Shown here piece after piece: positions 8,872 to 17,235 of a DNA stretch of 64,000 nucleotides. Made by a program: the position numbers and the translations under genes. Source of the DNA: Ramlibacter pinisoli (GTDB lineage: Bacteria > Pseudomonadota > Gammaproteobacteria > Burkholderiales > Burkholderiaceae_C); NCBI RefSeq assembly GCF_009758015.1, contig NZ_WSEL01000003.1, positions 806,001-870,000 on the forward strand, given 5' to 3'. Below the pieces are notes generated by a model. That model was not told where the DNA came from and made no database searches. It saw only the letters and a list, made by a program, of their open reading frames with translations. Positions within the stretch are counted from its first letter, which is position 1. Each line of letters begins with the position of its first letter.

Positions 8872-9786
8872 TCACGAGTGCGAATACATGGCACGTCCCG
8901 CCACCGGCAGGCGCACGCGCAGGATCGCGCCCTGTTCGGATTCCGTCATGTACAGCGTGCGGCGGTCGTCGCCGCCATAGGCGACGTTGGTGGTGCGGAT
9001 GCCGGCGTTCGAGCGGATGCGGTACAGCGGCTCGCCGATGCGGCTGAACACCCATGCGGTTCCTGCCCCCGCGTGCACGACGACCAGGTTCCCGGCTTCG
9101 TCGAGAGCCAGGCCGTCGGGTCCCGTGGCACCGGACAGCTGGATGAAGCGGCCGGCCTTCTTCATGCCGCCGTAGTCCGGCTCGATGGGCAGGCTGAAGA
9201 TGGCGTTCTCGCGCGTGACGGCGACGTACAGGATCTTGCGCGCCTCGTCGAGCACGAGCCCGTTCGGCCCCGCGAGCCCGGACATCAGCAGGTCGACGGT
9301 CTTGCCGTCGGCGCGCAGGCGCAGGACGCGGCCGGAAGGGTCTTCCAGCGCGCTCTCGCCCTGGTCGGTGAAGTAGAGGTCGCCATTGGACGCGAAATAG
9401 AGGTCGTTCAACCCCTTGAGCCCCTCGCGGCGGACGTTGCCCATCAGGAGGTCGATGCGGCCCGACCCGGGCACGTGCACCATCAGGCCGTGCCGGTGGT
9501 CGGCCACGAACACACGGCCGTCGCGGTGGATCTTCAGCCCGTTGGGCTCGCCGTCGTACTGCAGCATGACCTCGAACTCGCCCGCCGGCGTCACGCGCAG
9601 CAGCCGGCCGTGCGCGAGGTCGACGCACCACAGGTTGCCCTCGCGGTCGAACGACGGCCCTTCCAGGAAGGAATGCATCTTCACGTGCCGGTCGGTCAGC
9701 CATTGCGATGGCCGGTCGGTCTGGTGCAACGCCGGCGGCAGCCGGGCGAAGACTTCGGTGGTCAGGATCTCGGCGGGTGGAAACAT
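8872..9786 (-). CDS. SMP-30/gluconolactonase/LRE-family protein
   Basis: A 304-residue six-bladed beta-propeller of the SMP-30 family, whose members hydrolyse lactones with a bound divalent metal. Likely metal ligands are Glu42 in FLEGPSF, Asn in the GPNGLVLDEA blade and Asp in the GPDGLALDEAGN blade. The blades repeat the pattern G-N-L/V-hydrophobic-V (REGNLWCVD, DGRVFVADH, NGDLYFTDQ, AGNLVVVHA). No signal peptide is evident, so it is cytoplasmic. It follows the split AtuA pair by 8 bases in the IclR operon. Opening a lactone made from a cyclic or hydroxylated terpenoid acid is a reasonable guess; the substrate cannot be read from sequence. Confidence 0.88.
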   Translation of the reverse strand: MFPPAEILTTEVFARLPPALHQTDRPSQWLTDRHVKMHSFLEGPSFDREGNLWCVDLAHGRLLRVTPAGEFEVMLQYDGEPNGLKIHRDGRVFVADHRHGLMVHVPGSGRIDLLMGNVRREGLKGLNDLYFASNGDLYFTDQGESALEDPSGRVLRLRADGKTVDLLMSGLAGPNGLVLDEARKILYVAVTRENAIFSLPIEPDYGGMKKAGRFIQLSGATGPDGLALDEAGNLVVVHAGAGTAWVFSRIGEPLYRIRSNAGIRTTNVAYGGDDRRTLYMTESEQGAILRVRLPVAGRAMYSHS

Positions 9787-9794
9787 GGTGCTGC

Positions 9795-10112
9795 TCAGTC
9801 GTCCGGGAGTTCGATGCCGAGCACGATCGCGCTCAGTGTCTTGCCGTGCGGGTCCAGGCGCAGCGAACGCGTCACGCCGCCGGCCAGTGCCTTCTCGATC
9901 ACGAAGTTCAGTGCGCGCAGGTTCGGCACCTCGTACCGCGTGACCGGGCCCTGGGCGAGATGCGCATAGGCGGCCATCACGCGTTCCGCCGTCAGGTGCT
10001 GGCGGATCCGCTGCCAGCCGGCGTCGTCGTAAGCGATCACGGCCACGTTCGAGGTGTTGCCCTTGTCGCCGGAGCGCGCGTGGGCGAGGTCGTGCACCCG
10101 GGTGCTCGTCAT
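9795..10112 (-). CDS. AtuA-related small subunit
   Basis: A 105-residue protein and paralogue of the one at 2244-2588. It has LAHARSGDKGNTSNVAVIAY at the N-terminus and LDPHGKTLSAIVLGIELPD at the C-terminus. It corresponds to the C-terminal ferredoxin-fold domain of full-length AtuA. The ATG at 10112 overlaps the stop of the large subunit by one base (TGATG), as in the first copy. The repeated coupling suggests a stable two-subunit enzyme and an old gene split rather than a recent frameshift. Confidence 0.88.
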   Translation of the reverse strand: MTSTRVHDLAHARSGDKGNTSNVAVIAYDDAGWQRIRQHLTAERVMAAYAHLAQGPVTRYEVPNLRALNFVIEKALAGGVTRSLRLDPHGKTLSAIVLGIELPDD

Positions 10113-11488
10113 CACTGGTCCCCCCCGAGCACGACGACCTGCGGCTTCACCCAGGAGCGCGGGATCAGCACGGCATCGACGGCGATCACTTCGCGCGCGC
10201 CGAGATTCACCGGGCCGCCGGCCGCGTACGGGCCTTGCATGTTCAGCTGGCGCACGTGGTCGCCGATCAGGTCCGCGCTCTTGCGGTCGGGGCAGCGCGC
10301 GGCGACCCGCAGGCGCACCTCGTACGGCTCGGGGCGGTCCTGCGCCCGGCCCGTGTCGCCGTGCAGGGCCGTCATCCCGATCAGGTCGACCTGGATCTCG
10401 TCGGCCTTGCCGCCGTCGAGGCGGAAGCGCTCCTTGACGACGTCCGCAGCGAGCCGCGCACGCCCGATCGCGTTGATGCCCGCATAGGCGACCTCGCCGG
10501 AGCCGATCCAGCCGTCCGTGTAGCCGACCACCACCTTGAGCGTGTCGGTCCGCGCGGACGCGCGCTGCCCGCGCACCCGCACCTGGTCGGGACCGAGCTC
10601 CTCGAAGGCTAGGCCCGTGATGTCCAGCACGCAATCGGGGGTGATGTAGCGGGCCGGATCGTGGATCTCGTAGAGCGCCTGCTCGGTGCACGTCATGCGG
10701 TCGAGGCGCCCGCCCGAACCGGCGGGCTTGCCGATCACGATGCTGCCGTCGCGTCCGACGTCGGCGAAGGGATACGCGAGTTCGGCCAGGCGCGGCACGT
10801 CCTTGCGGCCGGGGTCGGCGAAGTAGCCGCCCGTCACCTGCACGGAGCATTCGAGCAGGTGACCGGTCATGGTGCCGGCAGCGAGCATGGGCAGGTCGTC
10901 GTAGGACCAGCCGTGGTGGAACATGGCGACGCCGAGGAACAGCGAGGGGTCGGCCACGCGCCCGGTGAGGACGAACTCGGCCCCGGTCGCGAGTGCGTCG
11001 CGCACGACGTCGGCGCCGAGATAGGCATTGGCCGACGCCATGCGGGGCAGCAGGGTCTCGAGCGGGGCGCCGGCCTCGAGCAGCCGCAGCTCGGGATGCG
11101 AGCGCAGCAGTTCCGTGACATCGTCGCCGGTCACCGCGGCACAGCGCAGGTCCTGGACACCCACTTCGGCGGCGACGCGGCGCGCCGCCTTCGCCGCCCC
11201 CAGCGGATTGGCCGCGCCCATGTTGCTCACCAGGCGCACGCCCTTGTCGCGGCACAGGGGCGCGAACGCGCGCACGCGCTCCTCGAGCATCGGCGTGTAG
11301 CCGCCGTCCGGCGCCCGGCGGCGGTTGAGCTGCTCGCGCGCGATGGTCCGCTCGGCGAGGCATTCGCAGACGAGGTAGTCGAGTTCGCTCGTCTGTAGCA
11401 GCTGAACGCCCGGCGCGATGCGGTCGTCTGCCATGCCGGCGCCCACGCCGATGCGCACGCTGTTGCCGTTCCGTGATGCTGGCGTCAT
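10112..11488 (-). CDS. AtuA-family acyclic terpene utilization protein (large split subunit)
   Basis: A 458-residue AtuA-family protein, second copy in the window. Family motifs are IGVGAGMADDRIAPGVQL near the N-terminus, SNMGAANPLGAAKAARR, LTGRVADPSLFLG and GTMTGHLLECSVQVTGGYF. The first block differs from the other copy (GMADDR in place of GFSGDR). The two large subunits are clearly divergent, so they probably serve different substrates. The ATG at 11488 overlaps the IclR stop by one base, and the small subunit overlaps its own stop. It is the second gene of a six-gene operon led by the IclR regulator. Confidence 0.9.
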   Translation of the reverse strand: MTPASRNGNSVRIGVGAGMADDRIAPGVQLLQTSELDYLVCECLAERTIAREQLNRRRAPDGGYTPMLEERVRAFAPLCRDKGVRLVSNMGAANPLGAAKAARRVAAEVGVQDLRCAAVTGDDVTELLRSHPELRLLEAGAPLETLLPRMASANAYLGADVVRDALATGAEFVLTGRVADPSLFLGVAMFHHGWSYDDLPMLAAGTMTGHLLECSVQVTGGYFADPGRKDVPRLAELAYPFADVGRDGSIVIGKPAGSGGRLDRMTCTEQALYEIHDPARYITPDCVLDITGLAFEELGPDQVRVRGQRASARTDTLKVVVGYTDGWIGSGEVAYAGINAIGRARLAADVVKERFRLDGGKADEIQVDLIGMTALHGDTGRAQDRPEPYEVRLRVAARCPDRKSADLIGDHVRQLNMQGPYAAGGPVNLGAREVIAVDAVLIPRSWVKPQVVVLGGDQ

Positions 11489-12324
11489 CAAGTCTCCGTG
11501 TTCCTGCTGATGCGCTCGTATTCGCGCGCGATGTCGGCGGCCACTGCGGCCATCGTGGATGCCAGTTCGCTGGCAGCGGCCTCGTCCAGGTCGCCGCGCG
11601 CAATGACATAGTCGAGACTGCCGATCACGCGCCGCTCGGCACCGAGCAGGATGGGCACGGCAATGCCGACGAGATGTTTCGCATCCGCCCGGCGGCTCAA
11701 CGCGTAGCCGCGCTTGCGAACCGTCGCCATCGCGGCGCGGAAATCGTCCCAGCTCCTGCCCAGCCCCGCACGCGCGATCTGGTCCGCACTCGACAGGTAG
11801 GTGCGGCGGATCCGCTCGGGCGACAGGTGCGCCAGCAAGGCCAGCGAACCCGCGCCCCGGAAGAGCGGAAACGGCAGGCCGCGCTCCCGGTTGAGGACAT
11901 ACGACTTGCCCTCGTACCGCAGTTCGTCCGGACCCTTCTTGTAGATGCACAGCACCTGGTCCTCGCGCGAGAGCTCCTGCAACTGGTACACGCAGTCGTC
12001 GGCGCGCAAGGGCGCCAGCACGGTCGCGCCAGCCTGGTACAGCGGGTCGGTGATGCGCAGCAGCCGTTCGAGTTCGACGATGCGCGGCCCGAGCGAATAC
12101 CGGCCCTCGGGCCGCGATGCGAGCAAGCCGGCGGCGCAGAGTTCACGCACGTAGCGGTAGGCGGTCGAACGGGTGTAGCCCAGACGCGCGGCGATGTGCT
12201 CGACCCGCAAGGTGGACGTCGACGGACCGAACAACGCCAGGACGTCGACGGCCTTGGCGATGCTGGACGCCGATTCATCCGCGCCAGCGGGAAGGTCGTC
12301 GTCGACGTGGTCCTGCAGTTCCAT
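11488..12324 (-). CDS. IclR-family transcriptional regulator
   Basis: A 278-residue IclR regulator. The N-terminal winged helix occupies about residues 20-80 (SSIAKAVDVLALF, LRVEHIAARLGYTRSTAYRYVRELCAAG, GRYSLGPRIVEL). The effector domain follows, with the GAGSLALLAHLSPE and VGIAVPILLG segments. It is the first gene of the operon with AtuA, its small subunit, SMP-30, Bug and the enone reductase, so it is likely autoregulated and controls the pathway in response to a small aromatic or organic acid. No ribosome site precedes the ATG; the start is one base from a large operator-like dyad, so the message may be leaderless. Confidence 0.92.
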   Translation of the reverse strand: MELQDHVDDDLPAGADESASSIAKAVDVLALFGPSTSTLRVEHIAARLGYTRSTAYRYVRELCAAGLLASRPEGRYSLGPRIVELERLLRITDPLYQAGATVLAPLRADDCVYQLQELSREDQVLCIYKKGPDELRYEGKSYVLNRERGLPFPLFRGAGSLALLAHLSPERIRRTYLSSADQIARAGLGRSWDDFRAAMATVRKRGYALSRRADAKHLVGIAVPILLGAERRVIGSLDYVIARGDLDEAAASELASTMAAVAADIAREYERISRNTET

Positions 12325-12325
12325 C

Positions 12326-12375
12326 GAAATCCAGTCTATTGGAAAACTCGGTAGATTTCCAAATACTGGGATTTC
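12326..12375 (-). promoter_or_regulatory. 50-base nested dyad and candidate promoter before the IclR gene
   Basis: Two nested inverted repeats share one centre. The outer arms are GAAATCCAGT (12326-12335) and ACTGGgATTTC (12365-12375). The inner arms are TTGGAAA (12339-12345) and TTTCCAA (12356-12362), with a 10-base spacer. TGGAAA/TTTCCA half-sites resemble the E. coli IclR box, though the spacing is wider. On the minus strand TTGGAA and TAGACT stand 18 bases apart as candidate -35 and -10, placing the transcript start at or next to the ATG. This would give tight autorepression. Confidence 0.6.
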
Positions 12376-12477
12376 ACTTCGGGTTTACCCTGGCGCGGCG
12401 CAGGCCCCGCGGGCCCGCAGCTCAGGTGTCGTCAGCTGGCAGGCGCGCAGGGTCGCGGCCGCCTCACGGACTTCGCG

Positions 12478-13422
12478 TCAGAAGTCGTACAGCCGGCCGG
12501 GGTTGTCGACCAGGATGCGCTGGCGTTCCGCGGCACTGGTCCAGCGCCCGAAGATGTCCAGCTGGGCGCCGTCGTCCACCGGATGGAAGGGGTCGGTTCC
12601 CTCGCGCTCCCGCGGCCGGCCCGGAAACGGCCCGGTGTGCGGCCAGTCGGTCCCCCACAGCATGCGCTCGGGGTTGGCGTCGATCAGGGCGCGGGCGAGC
12701 CACTGGCCGTCCTGTCCGTCGGCCCGGTCGAGGATGCGATACGGCGCCGACAGCTTGACGTACACGTGTCCGCCCTGCACCAGCGCCAGCAGGTCGGCCA
12801 GCCCGGGCTGGTGCTCGCCCGCCGCCGGATCCGCCAGCCCGAAGTGGTCGACGACCAGGGGCACCGGCAACTCGCGGATCACCCCGCGCAGCGCGGCGAT
12901 GACCGGCAGCGTGGTGTAGGTCTGCACATGCCAGCCCATGCCGGCGGCGAGCGCCGCCGCGGTCCGGATCCCCTGCTCGGCGCCCCGGGGGTCGGTGCGG
13001 CCGTACGACTGCAGGTTGACCCGCAGGCCTCGCACGCCGGCGCGATGCAGGGCCTGCAGTTCGCTCGCCGGCGTGGCCTCGCGGACCACTGCCACGGCGC
13101 GCGCCTGCCGGCCCATGCCGTGCAGCTGTTCCAGGGCATCGAGCACGCAGGCATTGTCGAAGCCCTGCGGACTGGCCTGGACGATGACCAGCCGCGAGAT
13201 GCCGATGCGGTCGTGCAGCGCCACGACGTCCTCGACGCTCGCCAGCCCCGGGGCGAATGTCCGGTCGTCCGCCAGCGGGTAGCGCTCGCGCGGGCCGAAG
13301 ATGTGCAGGTGGCAATCGCAGGCGTCTTTCGGCACCTCGAAACCGGGGCGGCCATGGAAGGCCCCCAGCACTGGCTTGTCGCCCGGCTGGGCCGCACGCA
13401 CGCGGTAGTTGTAGTCCTTCAT
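12478..13422 (-). CDS. amidohydrolase-family metal hydrolase (2-pyrone-4,6-dicarboxylate lactonase-like)
   Basis: A 314-residue TIM-barrel hydrolase of the amidohydrolase-2 family. Metal or catalytic residues visible are the HxH pair in DACDCHLHIFG (His38, His40), His in LVVDHFG, and Asp259 in WGTDWPHTG. The PRERYPLADDRTF segment and overall length match LigI-like 2-pyrone-4,6-dicarboxylate hydrolases, which open lactones of dicarboxylic or tricarboxylic acids. Other cyclic esters are possible. It lies 7 bases downstream of a Bug gene, so the Bug protein may bring in its substrate or a precursor. No signal peptide is seen. Confidence 0.88.
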   Translation of the reverse strand: MKDYNYRVRAAQPGDKPVLGAFHGRPGFEVPKDACDCHLHIFGPRERYPLADDRTFAPGLASVEDVVALHDRIGISRLVIVQASPQGFDNACVLDALEQLHGMGRQARAVAVVREATPASELQALHRAGVRGLRVNLQSYGRTDPRGAEQGIRTAAALAAGMGWHVQTYTTLPVIAALRGVIRELPVPLVVDHFGLADPAAGEHQPGLADLLALVQGGHVYVKLSAPYRILDRADGQDGQWLARALIDANPERMLWGTDWPHTGPFPGRPREREGTDPFHPVDDGAQLDIFGRWTSAAERQRILVDNPGRLYDF

Positions 13423-13429
13423 CGAGCGG

Positions 13430-14419
13430 TCACTCCGCCTTGATGTTGGCGTCCGTGATCAGCTTGCTCCACTTGGCGTACTCCTGGCGGATGTAGGCAT
13501 TGAACTGCTCGGGCGTCTGGTCCTCCAGCAGGTAACCCTGCGCCAGCAGCTTCTCCTTGACCTGCGGCGTGGCGAGCACGCGGCGCAGTTCCGCATTGAG
13601 CTTGTCGACGACGTCCCTGGGCGTGGCGGCGGGCGCGATGATGCCCAGCCAGGTGCCGATCTCGAAACCGGGAACGCCCGACTCGGCCACCGTCGGCAGC
13701 CCCTGGGCGATGTCGACGCGCTTCGGGCTGGTGACCGCGATCCCGCGCAGGCGGCCCGACCGCACGTGGGGCATGGCGGCCGAGGCGTTGGCGAACATCA
13801 TGGGCACGCGGCCCGCGATGATGTCCGTCATGGCCGCCTGCTCGCCGGGGTAGGGAATGCTGTTCAACTTGCCGCCCGTCATCACCGAGAACAGCGCGCC
13901 GGCCATGTAGGGCGTCGTGCCCACGCCGCCGTTGCCGTAGTCCAGCGCGCCCGGCCTGGACTTGGCCAGGGCGATGATCTCCGGCACGGTCCCGACGGAC
14001 AGCGCCGGCCCGGCCACCAGCACCAGCGGCGCGGTGCCGATCATGGCGACACCGGTGAAATCCTTCTGCGGGTCGAAGCTCTTGGTCTTGGCGAGGATGG
14101 GCGCGACGGCCAGGATGGTCTGGCTGGCGATCAGCACGGTGTAGCCGTCGGCCGGCGCCTTGGCCACCACTTCGGCCGCGATCAGCGACGAGGCCCCGGT
14201 GCGGTTCTCGACCATGACCGGCTGGCCCAGGTTCATGGCCTGGGCGAGAATGCGCGCCACGTTGTCCGGGCCGCCGCCGGGCGGCGCGCCGACCACGAGC
14301 CGGATCGGCCGCGACGGGAAGCCGCCCTGGGCCATCGCCTGCATGGGCAAGGCGGCTGCCGCCAGCGCCGCTGCCACCGGCAGCATCACTGCCGCGATTC
14401 GTCGTCTCACCGGGATCAT
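13430..14419 (-). CDS. Bug-family substrate-binding protein
   Basis: A 329-residue periplasmic Bug protein with a signal peptide (MIPVRRRIAAVMLPVAAAL, cleavage after AMA near residue 31). The ligand loop LVVGAPPGGGPDNVARIL is proline-rich, the hinge is SIPYPGEQAA rather than HVPYKG, and QGLPTVAESGVPGFE is standard. The altered hinge may mean a different ligand. The ATG at 14419 has a GGAG site upstream; the ATG at 14461 is less likely. It is first in a two-gene operon with the amidohydrolase and diverges from the LysR gene at 14528. Confidence 0.92.
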   Translation of the reverse strand: MIPVRRRIAAVMLPVAAALAAAALPMQAMAQGGFPSRPIRLVVGAPPGGGPDNVARILAQAMNLGQPVMVENRTGASSLIAAEVVAKAPADGYTVLIASQTILAVAPILAKTKSFDPQKDFTGVAMIGTAPLVLVAGPALSVGTVPEIIALAKSRPGALDYGNGGVGTTPYMAGALFSVMTGGKLNSIPYPGEQAAMTDIIAGRVPMMFANASAAMPHVRSGRLRGIAVTSPKRVDIAQGLPTVAESGVPGFEIGTWLGIIAPAATPRDVVDKLNAELRRVLATPQVKEKLLAQGYLLEDQTPEQFNAYIRQEYAKWSKLITDANIKAE

Positions 14420-14460
14420 CGTGTCTCCATTCCTCTGATGCGCTGCTGCAATGTCTTCCA

Positions 14461-14533
14461 TGACGGCCGGTGTGAGTGTTCCAGCCCGGCGGCGCGGCCG
14501 TCAAATTGGTTTTCTGACTGACTTCATATGAAG
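14461..14533. promoter_or_regulatory. divergent regulatory region with two inverted repeats
   Basis: The gap between the Bug and LysR genes contains a perfect 9-base inverted repeat, TGACGGCCG (14461-14469) and CGGCCGTCA (14495-14503), with a 25-base spacer. It also holds a perfect 12-base palindrome CTTCATATGAAG (14522-14533) across the first possible LysR ATG. Between them is an AT-rich patch (CAAATTGGTTTTC) in otherwise GC-rich DNA. The arrangement fits operator sites for the LysR regulator. Confidence 0.4.
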
Positions 14534-15469
14534 CAAGGTATGAGGCCGCGCGAGCTGCGGCTCCTGTGGGAAGTGAGCCGGACCGGGTCCGTGACCGCCG
14601 CCGCGGAACGCATCGCCATGACCCAGCCCGCAGCCAGCGCACTGCTGCGGGAACTGGAGGAGCGGCTCGGCTTCGCGCTGTTCGATCGCGAGAAGCGCCG
14701 GCTGACGTTCACCGCCAAGGGCCGCGCCCTGCTGCCCGAGATCGCCAACGCCCTGGCGGCGCTGGACAGCGTGTCACGCCTGACCGAATCGCTGCGCGCC
14801 GATGCGCCGCAGCGGGTGGTGATCGGAAGCGTCGCGCCCGCCGCGGCGACCATCCTTCCCGGCGGCGTGCGCCAGCTGCGCGAGAGCCTCCCCGCCGCGC
14901 TGGTCTCCGTGCGGACCGCCATGTCGCTGGAAATCGAGAGCATGGTGGCCGAGGGGCGCGTCGACTTCGGCATCGTCACCCGCGAAGCGGGCAGCTCCGG
15001 TCCGGGCTGCTTGCGGCTCTGCGCCCTGCCCCTCTACTGCGTGGTCGATGCGGCGCACCCGTTCGCCGGACGCGAGGCGGTGGAGGCCGGCGACATCGCG
15101 CGCGAGAACTACGTCTCGCTCGGCCGGCAGTTCACCGTCGGCGGTGCGACGGCGCGGCTGCTGGAGGACACGGGCGCGGTCCACGCCCCCTCGGTCGAGG
15201 TGATGCATTACTCGACGGCCTGCGCGTTCGTCCGTGACGGCGGCTGTGTCGCCGTCCTGGATGCTCTCTGCACCCTGTACGCGCCGCAGTTGGGCCTGGT
15301 GGCCAAGCCGATCCGCAACGCCCCGCACCTGAGCCTCGACCTGCTCTGGTCGCCCCACAGCAGCCTGGCCGCGCACGCCCAGTCCTTCGCCGACGGATTG
15401 ATTGCCGCCCTGGGCGGCTCGCAGCTCGCCCCCTTCTTCCACGTGCATCCGCGGCGTGGCGGCCGTTGA
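14528..15469 (+). CDS. LysR-family transcriptional regulator
   Basis: A LysR regulator of 313 residues from the ATG at 14528, or 309 from the in-frame ATG at 14540 (MRPRELRLLWEV). The winged helix spans about residues 6-64 (LRLLWEVSRTGSVTAAAERIAM, TQPAASALLRELEERLG, ALFDREKRR). The effector domain starts near VVIGSVAPAAATILP. It diverges from the Bug-amidohydrolase operon and is probably its activator. The later start would move the 12-base palindrome out of the coding region. Confidence 0.92.
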   Translation: MKQGMRPRELRLLWEVSRTGSVTAAAERIAMTQPAASALLRELEERLGFALFDREKRRLTFTAKGRALLPEIANALAALDSVSRLTESLRADAPQRVVIGSVAPAAATILPGGVRQLRESLPAALVSVRTAMSLEIESMVAEGRVDFGIVTREAGSSGPGCLRLCALPLYCVVDAAHPFAGREAVEAGDIARENYVSLGRQFTVGGATARLLEDTGAVHAPSVEVMHYSTACAFVRDGGCVAVLDALCTLYAPQLGLVAKPIRNAPHLSLDLLWSPHSSLAAHAQSFADGLIAALGGSQLAPFFHVHPRRGGR

Positions 15470-15493
15470 GGCGGCCTTGCCGGCTATGGCTGA

Positions 15494-16474
15494 CTACTGC
15501 TCGGGAACGATGCCCGCAGCTGTCACGATCTTCGAGAACCGGGCCACTTCATTGGCGATCAGGCTGGCCAGCCGGTCCGCCGGGACGTAGGTCGGTTCGA
15601 CACCGGCATCCAGGAGTTTCTGGCGCGTGTCGGGCGCATCCAGCGCGCGGCGCACGTCGGCGTCCAGCTGCTCGAGGATGGGGCGCGGCGTTCCGGCGGG
15701 GGCGCACAGTCCCGTCCACGTGGTCACGTCGTACCCCGCCACGCCCGACTCCGCCACGGTCGGCAGGTCCGGGAGGTGCCTGGATCGCTCGGCCGAGGTG
15801 ACCGCCAGCGCACGCACCTTGCCCGCCTTGATGGCCGACAGCGCCGTCGGCAGACCGGTGATGGCGGCGGGCACCTGGCCCGCCATGACATCGGACAACG
15901 CCAGCGAACCGCCCCGATAGGGCAGATGGGCGATGGTCGTGCTGGTCATCGTCTTGAGCAACTCGAGCGAGAAGTGCTGGGTCGAACCGATGCCGGCCGT
16001 CCCCACGGCCAGCTTGCCGGGCGATGCCTTGGCCTGCTCGAGAAGGTCCTGCATCCTCCTGATGGGCGAGTTGGAGGGCACCAGGACGACGTTGGGCGCC
16101 GAGCCGATCAGGGCCACGGCCGAGAAGCTGTTGACGGCGTCGTAAGGCAGCTTCTTGTGCAGCGCCGGATTCGCGCCGTGCGTCGCGCTGTTGCAGTTCA
16201 GGAGCGTGTAGCCGTCCGCGGCCGCCTTGGCGACGAAGTCCGTGCCGACGATGCCGCCGGCACCGGCGCGGTTGTCCACGATGACCGGGACGTTCCACAG
16301 CTCGCCCAGCTTCACGGTGACGATGCGCACGGGCACATCGTTGTTGCCCCCCGGTGCGAAGGCGACGACGACCTTCACCGGCCGGTCCGGGTATCGCGAC
16401 GACTGGGCATGAGCCTGGGCGGTCGCCAGGACGATCGCCATCGAGGCGACCAGGGTGGGGAGCTGGACCTTCAT
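15494..16474 (-). CDS. Bug-family substrate-binding protein (stand-alone)
   Basis: A 326-residue periplasmic Bug protein. It has a signal peptide (MKVQLPTLVASMAIVLATAQAHAQ, cleavage after AHA), the ligand loop VVVAFAPGGNNDVPVRI, the hinge IAHLPYRGGSLA and LPDLPTVAESGVAGYD. The ATG at 16474 follows an AGGAG site. No enzyme gene follows it: the LysR gene at 14528 converges with it and ends 24 bases away. It may belong to that LysR regulon or serve another locus. Confidence 0.92.
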   Translation of the reverse strand: MKVQLPTLVASMAIVLATAQAHAQSSRYPDRPVKVVVAFAPGGNNDVPVRIVTVKLGELWNVPVIVDNRAGAGGIVGTDFVAKAAADGYTLLNCNSATHGANPALHKKLPYDAVNSFSAVALIGSAPNVVLVPSNSPIRRMQDLLEQAKASPGKLAVGTAGIGSTQHFSLELLKTMTSTTIAHLPYRGGSLALSDVMAGQVPAAITGLPTALSAIKAGKVRALAVTSAERSRHLPDLPTVAESGVAGYDVTTWTGLCAPAGTPRPILEQLDADVRRALDAPDTRQKLLDAGVEPTYVPADRLASLIANEVARFSKIVTAAGIVPEQ

Positions 16475-16638
16475 GCGTCATCTCCTGCGGCTGGATCCGT
16501 GGGCGAGCCCCCGGGACGCGCCTGCAGCAACAAGACGGCCGATCGGCCCAGACCAGGGGACCGCCATCATCCCGGCGAGCGCGCCGCCGTTCCACCTCCC
16601 GATCGGGCAGGGAGGTCAGGTCGCCGGCGCTGTCGCGT

Positions 16639-17025
16639 TCAGACCGGCCGGGACGCCGTCGACACCGCGCCGATCCACTGCGAGCCTTCGCTGCGCGCGT
16701 AGTCGGCGGCCGAACCGTGGTCGCGGAAGAGCCGCGTGAACCGGAGCACGCGATCGGTCGAGCTTTGCCCCTTGCCCGAGCGGATCGACACGGCGCAAGC
16801 GAACCAGCCGTTCTCGAGCACCTTGATCAGCGGTGAGATGAGGTACTTGCCCAGCACCAGCGGGGCGTCGGCTGCATGTGTGGGGAGGCGAAGGGGAAGG
16901 GAAAGGTCAGTGATGGCTGCTCCAGGGTGTCGAAGGAAGAACGGACGGCACCTGCTCGCGCGGAGCAGGCGTGATGCGGCGGCTTTGCATTCCGCTTGCG
17001 CGAAGCCGGACGCCAGCAAGTTCAA
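16639..17025 (-). CDS. small conserved-looking hypothetical protein
   Basis: A frame of up to 128 residues from an ATG at 17025. Only the last 70 or so residues look like selected protein (GKYLISPLIKVLENGWFACA, then RFTRLFRDHGSAADYARSEG and WIGAVS), a pattern I associate with short uncharacterised Burkholderiales proteins. The first 55 residues are arginine, serine and leucine-rich and unconvincing. A GTG at 16857 would give a 72-residue protein, leaving 17 bases short of 400 without a gene up to 17236, in which I see nothing else. The function is unknown; no signal peptide or membrane segment is clear. Confidence 0.5.
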   Translation of the reverse strand: MNLLASGFAQAECKAAASRLLRASRCRPFFLRHPGAAITDLSLPLRLPTHAADAPLVLGKYLISPLIKVLENGWFACAVSIRSGKGQSSTDRVLRFTRLFRDHGSAADYARSEGSQWIGAVSTASRPV

Positions 17026-17235
17026 CGGGGGGATTCGACAGCGACTCGCCGTGGAACGGCGGGAGGGGAGGAGAGACCGGTGTTGACGACTCGAGAACGT
17101 CGTGCGAAGCCCATCATAGCCGCTTTCGCCCGCACGCAGTCGAGGCGAACGGGCGAGACGTACGCAGCGCAGGGTCGTTGCGACCGGAGCCGCACGCCCG
17201 CGACCTTGGCGTCGGGAAGGAAGCGGCCGGCTCTC

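Noticed and set aside
17026..17235. Possible tRNA or small RNA in the gap before citryl-CoA lyase
   Set aside because: No cloverleaf, T-loop sequence or terminator was found by eye.
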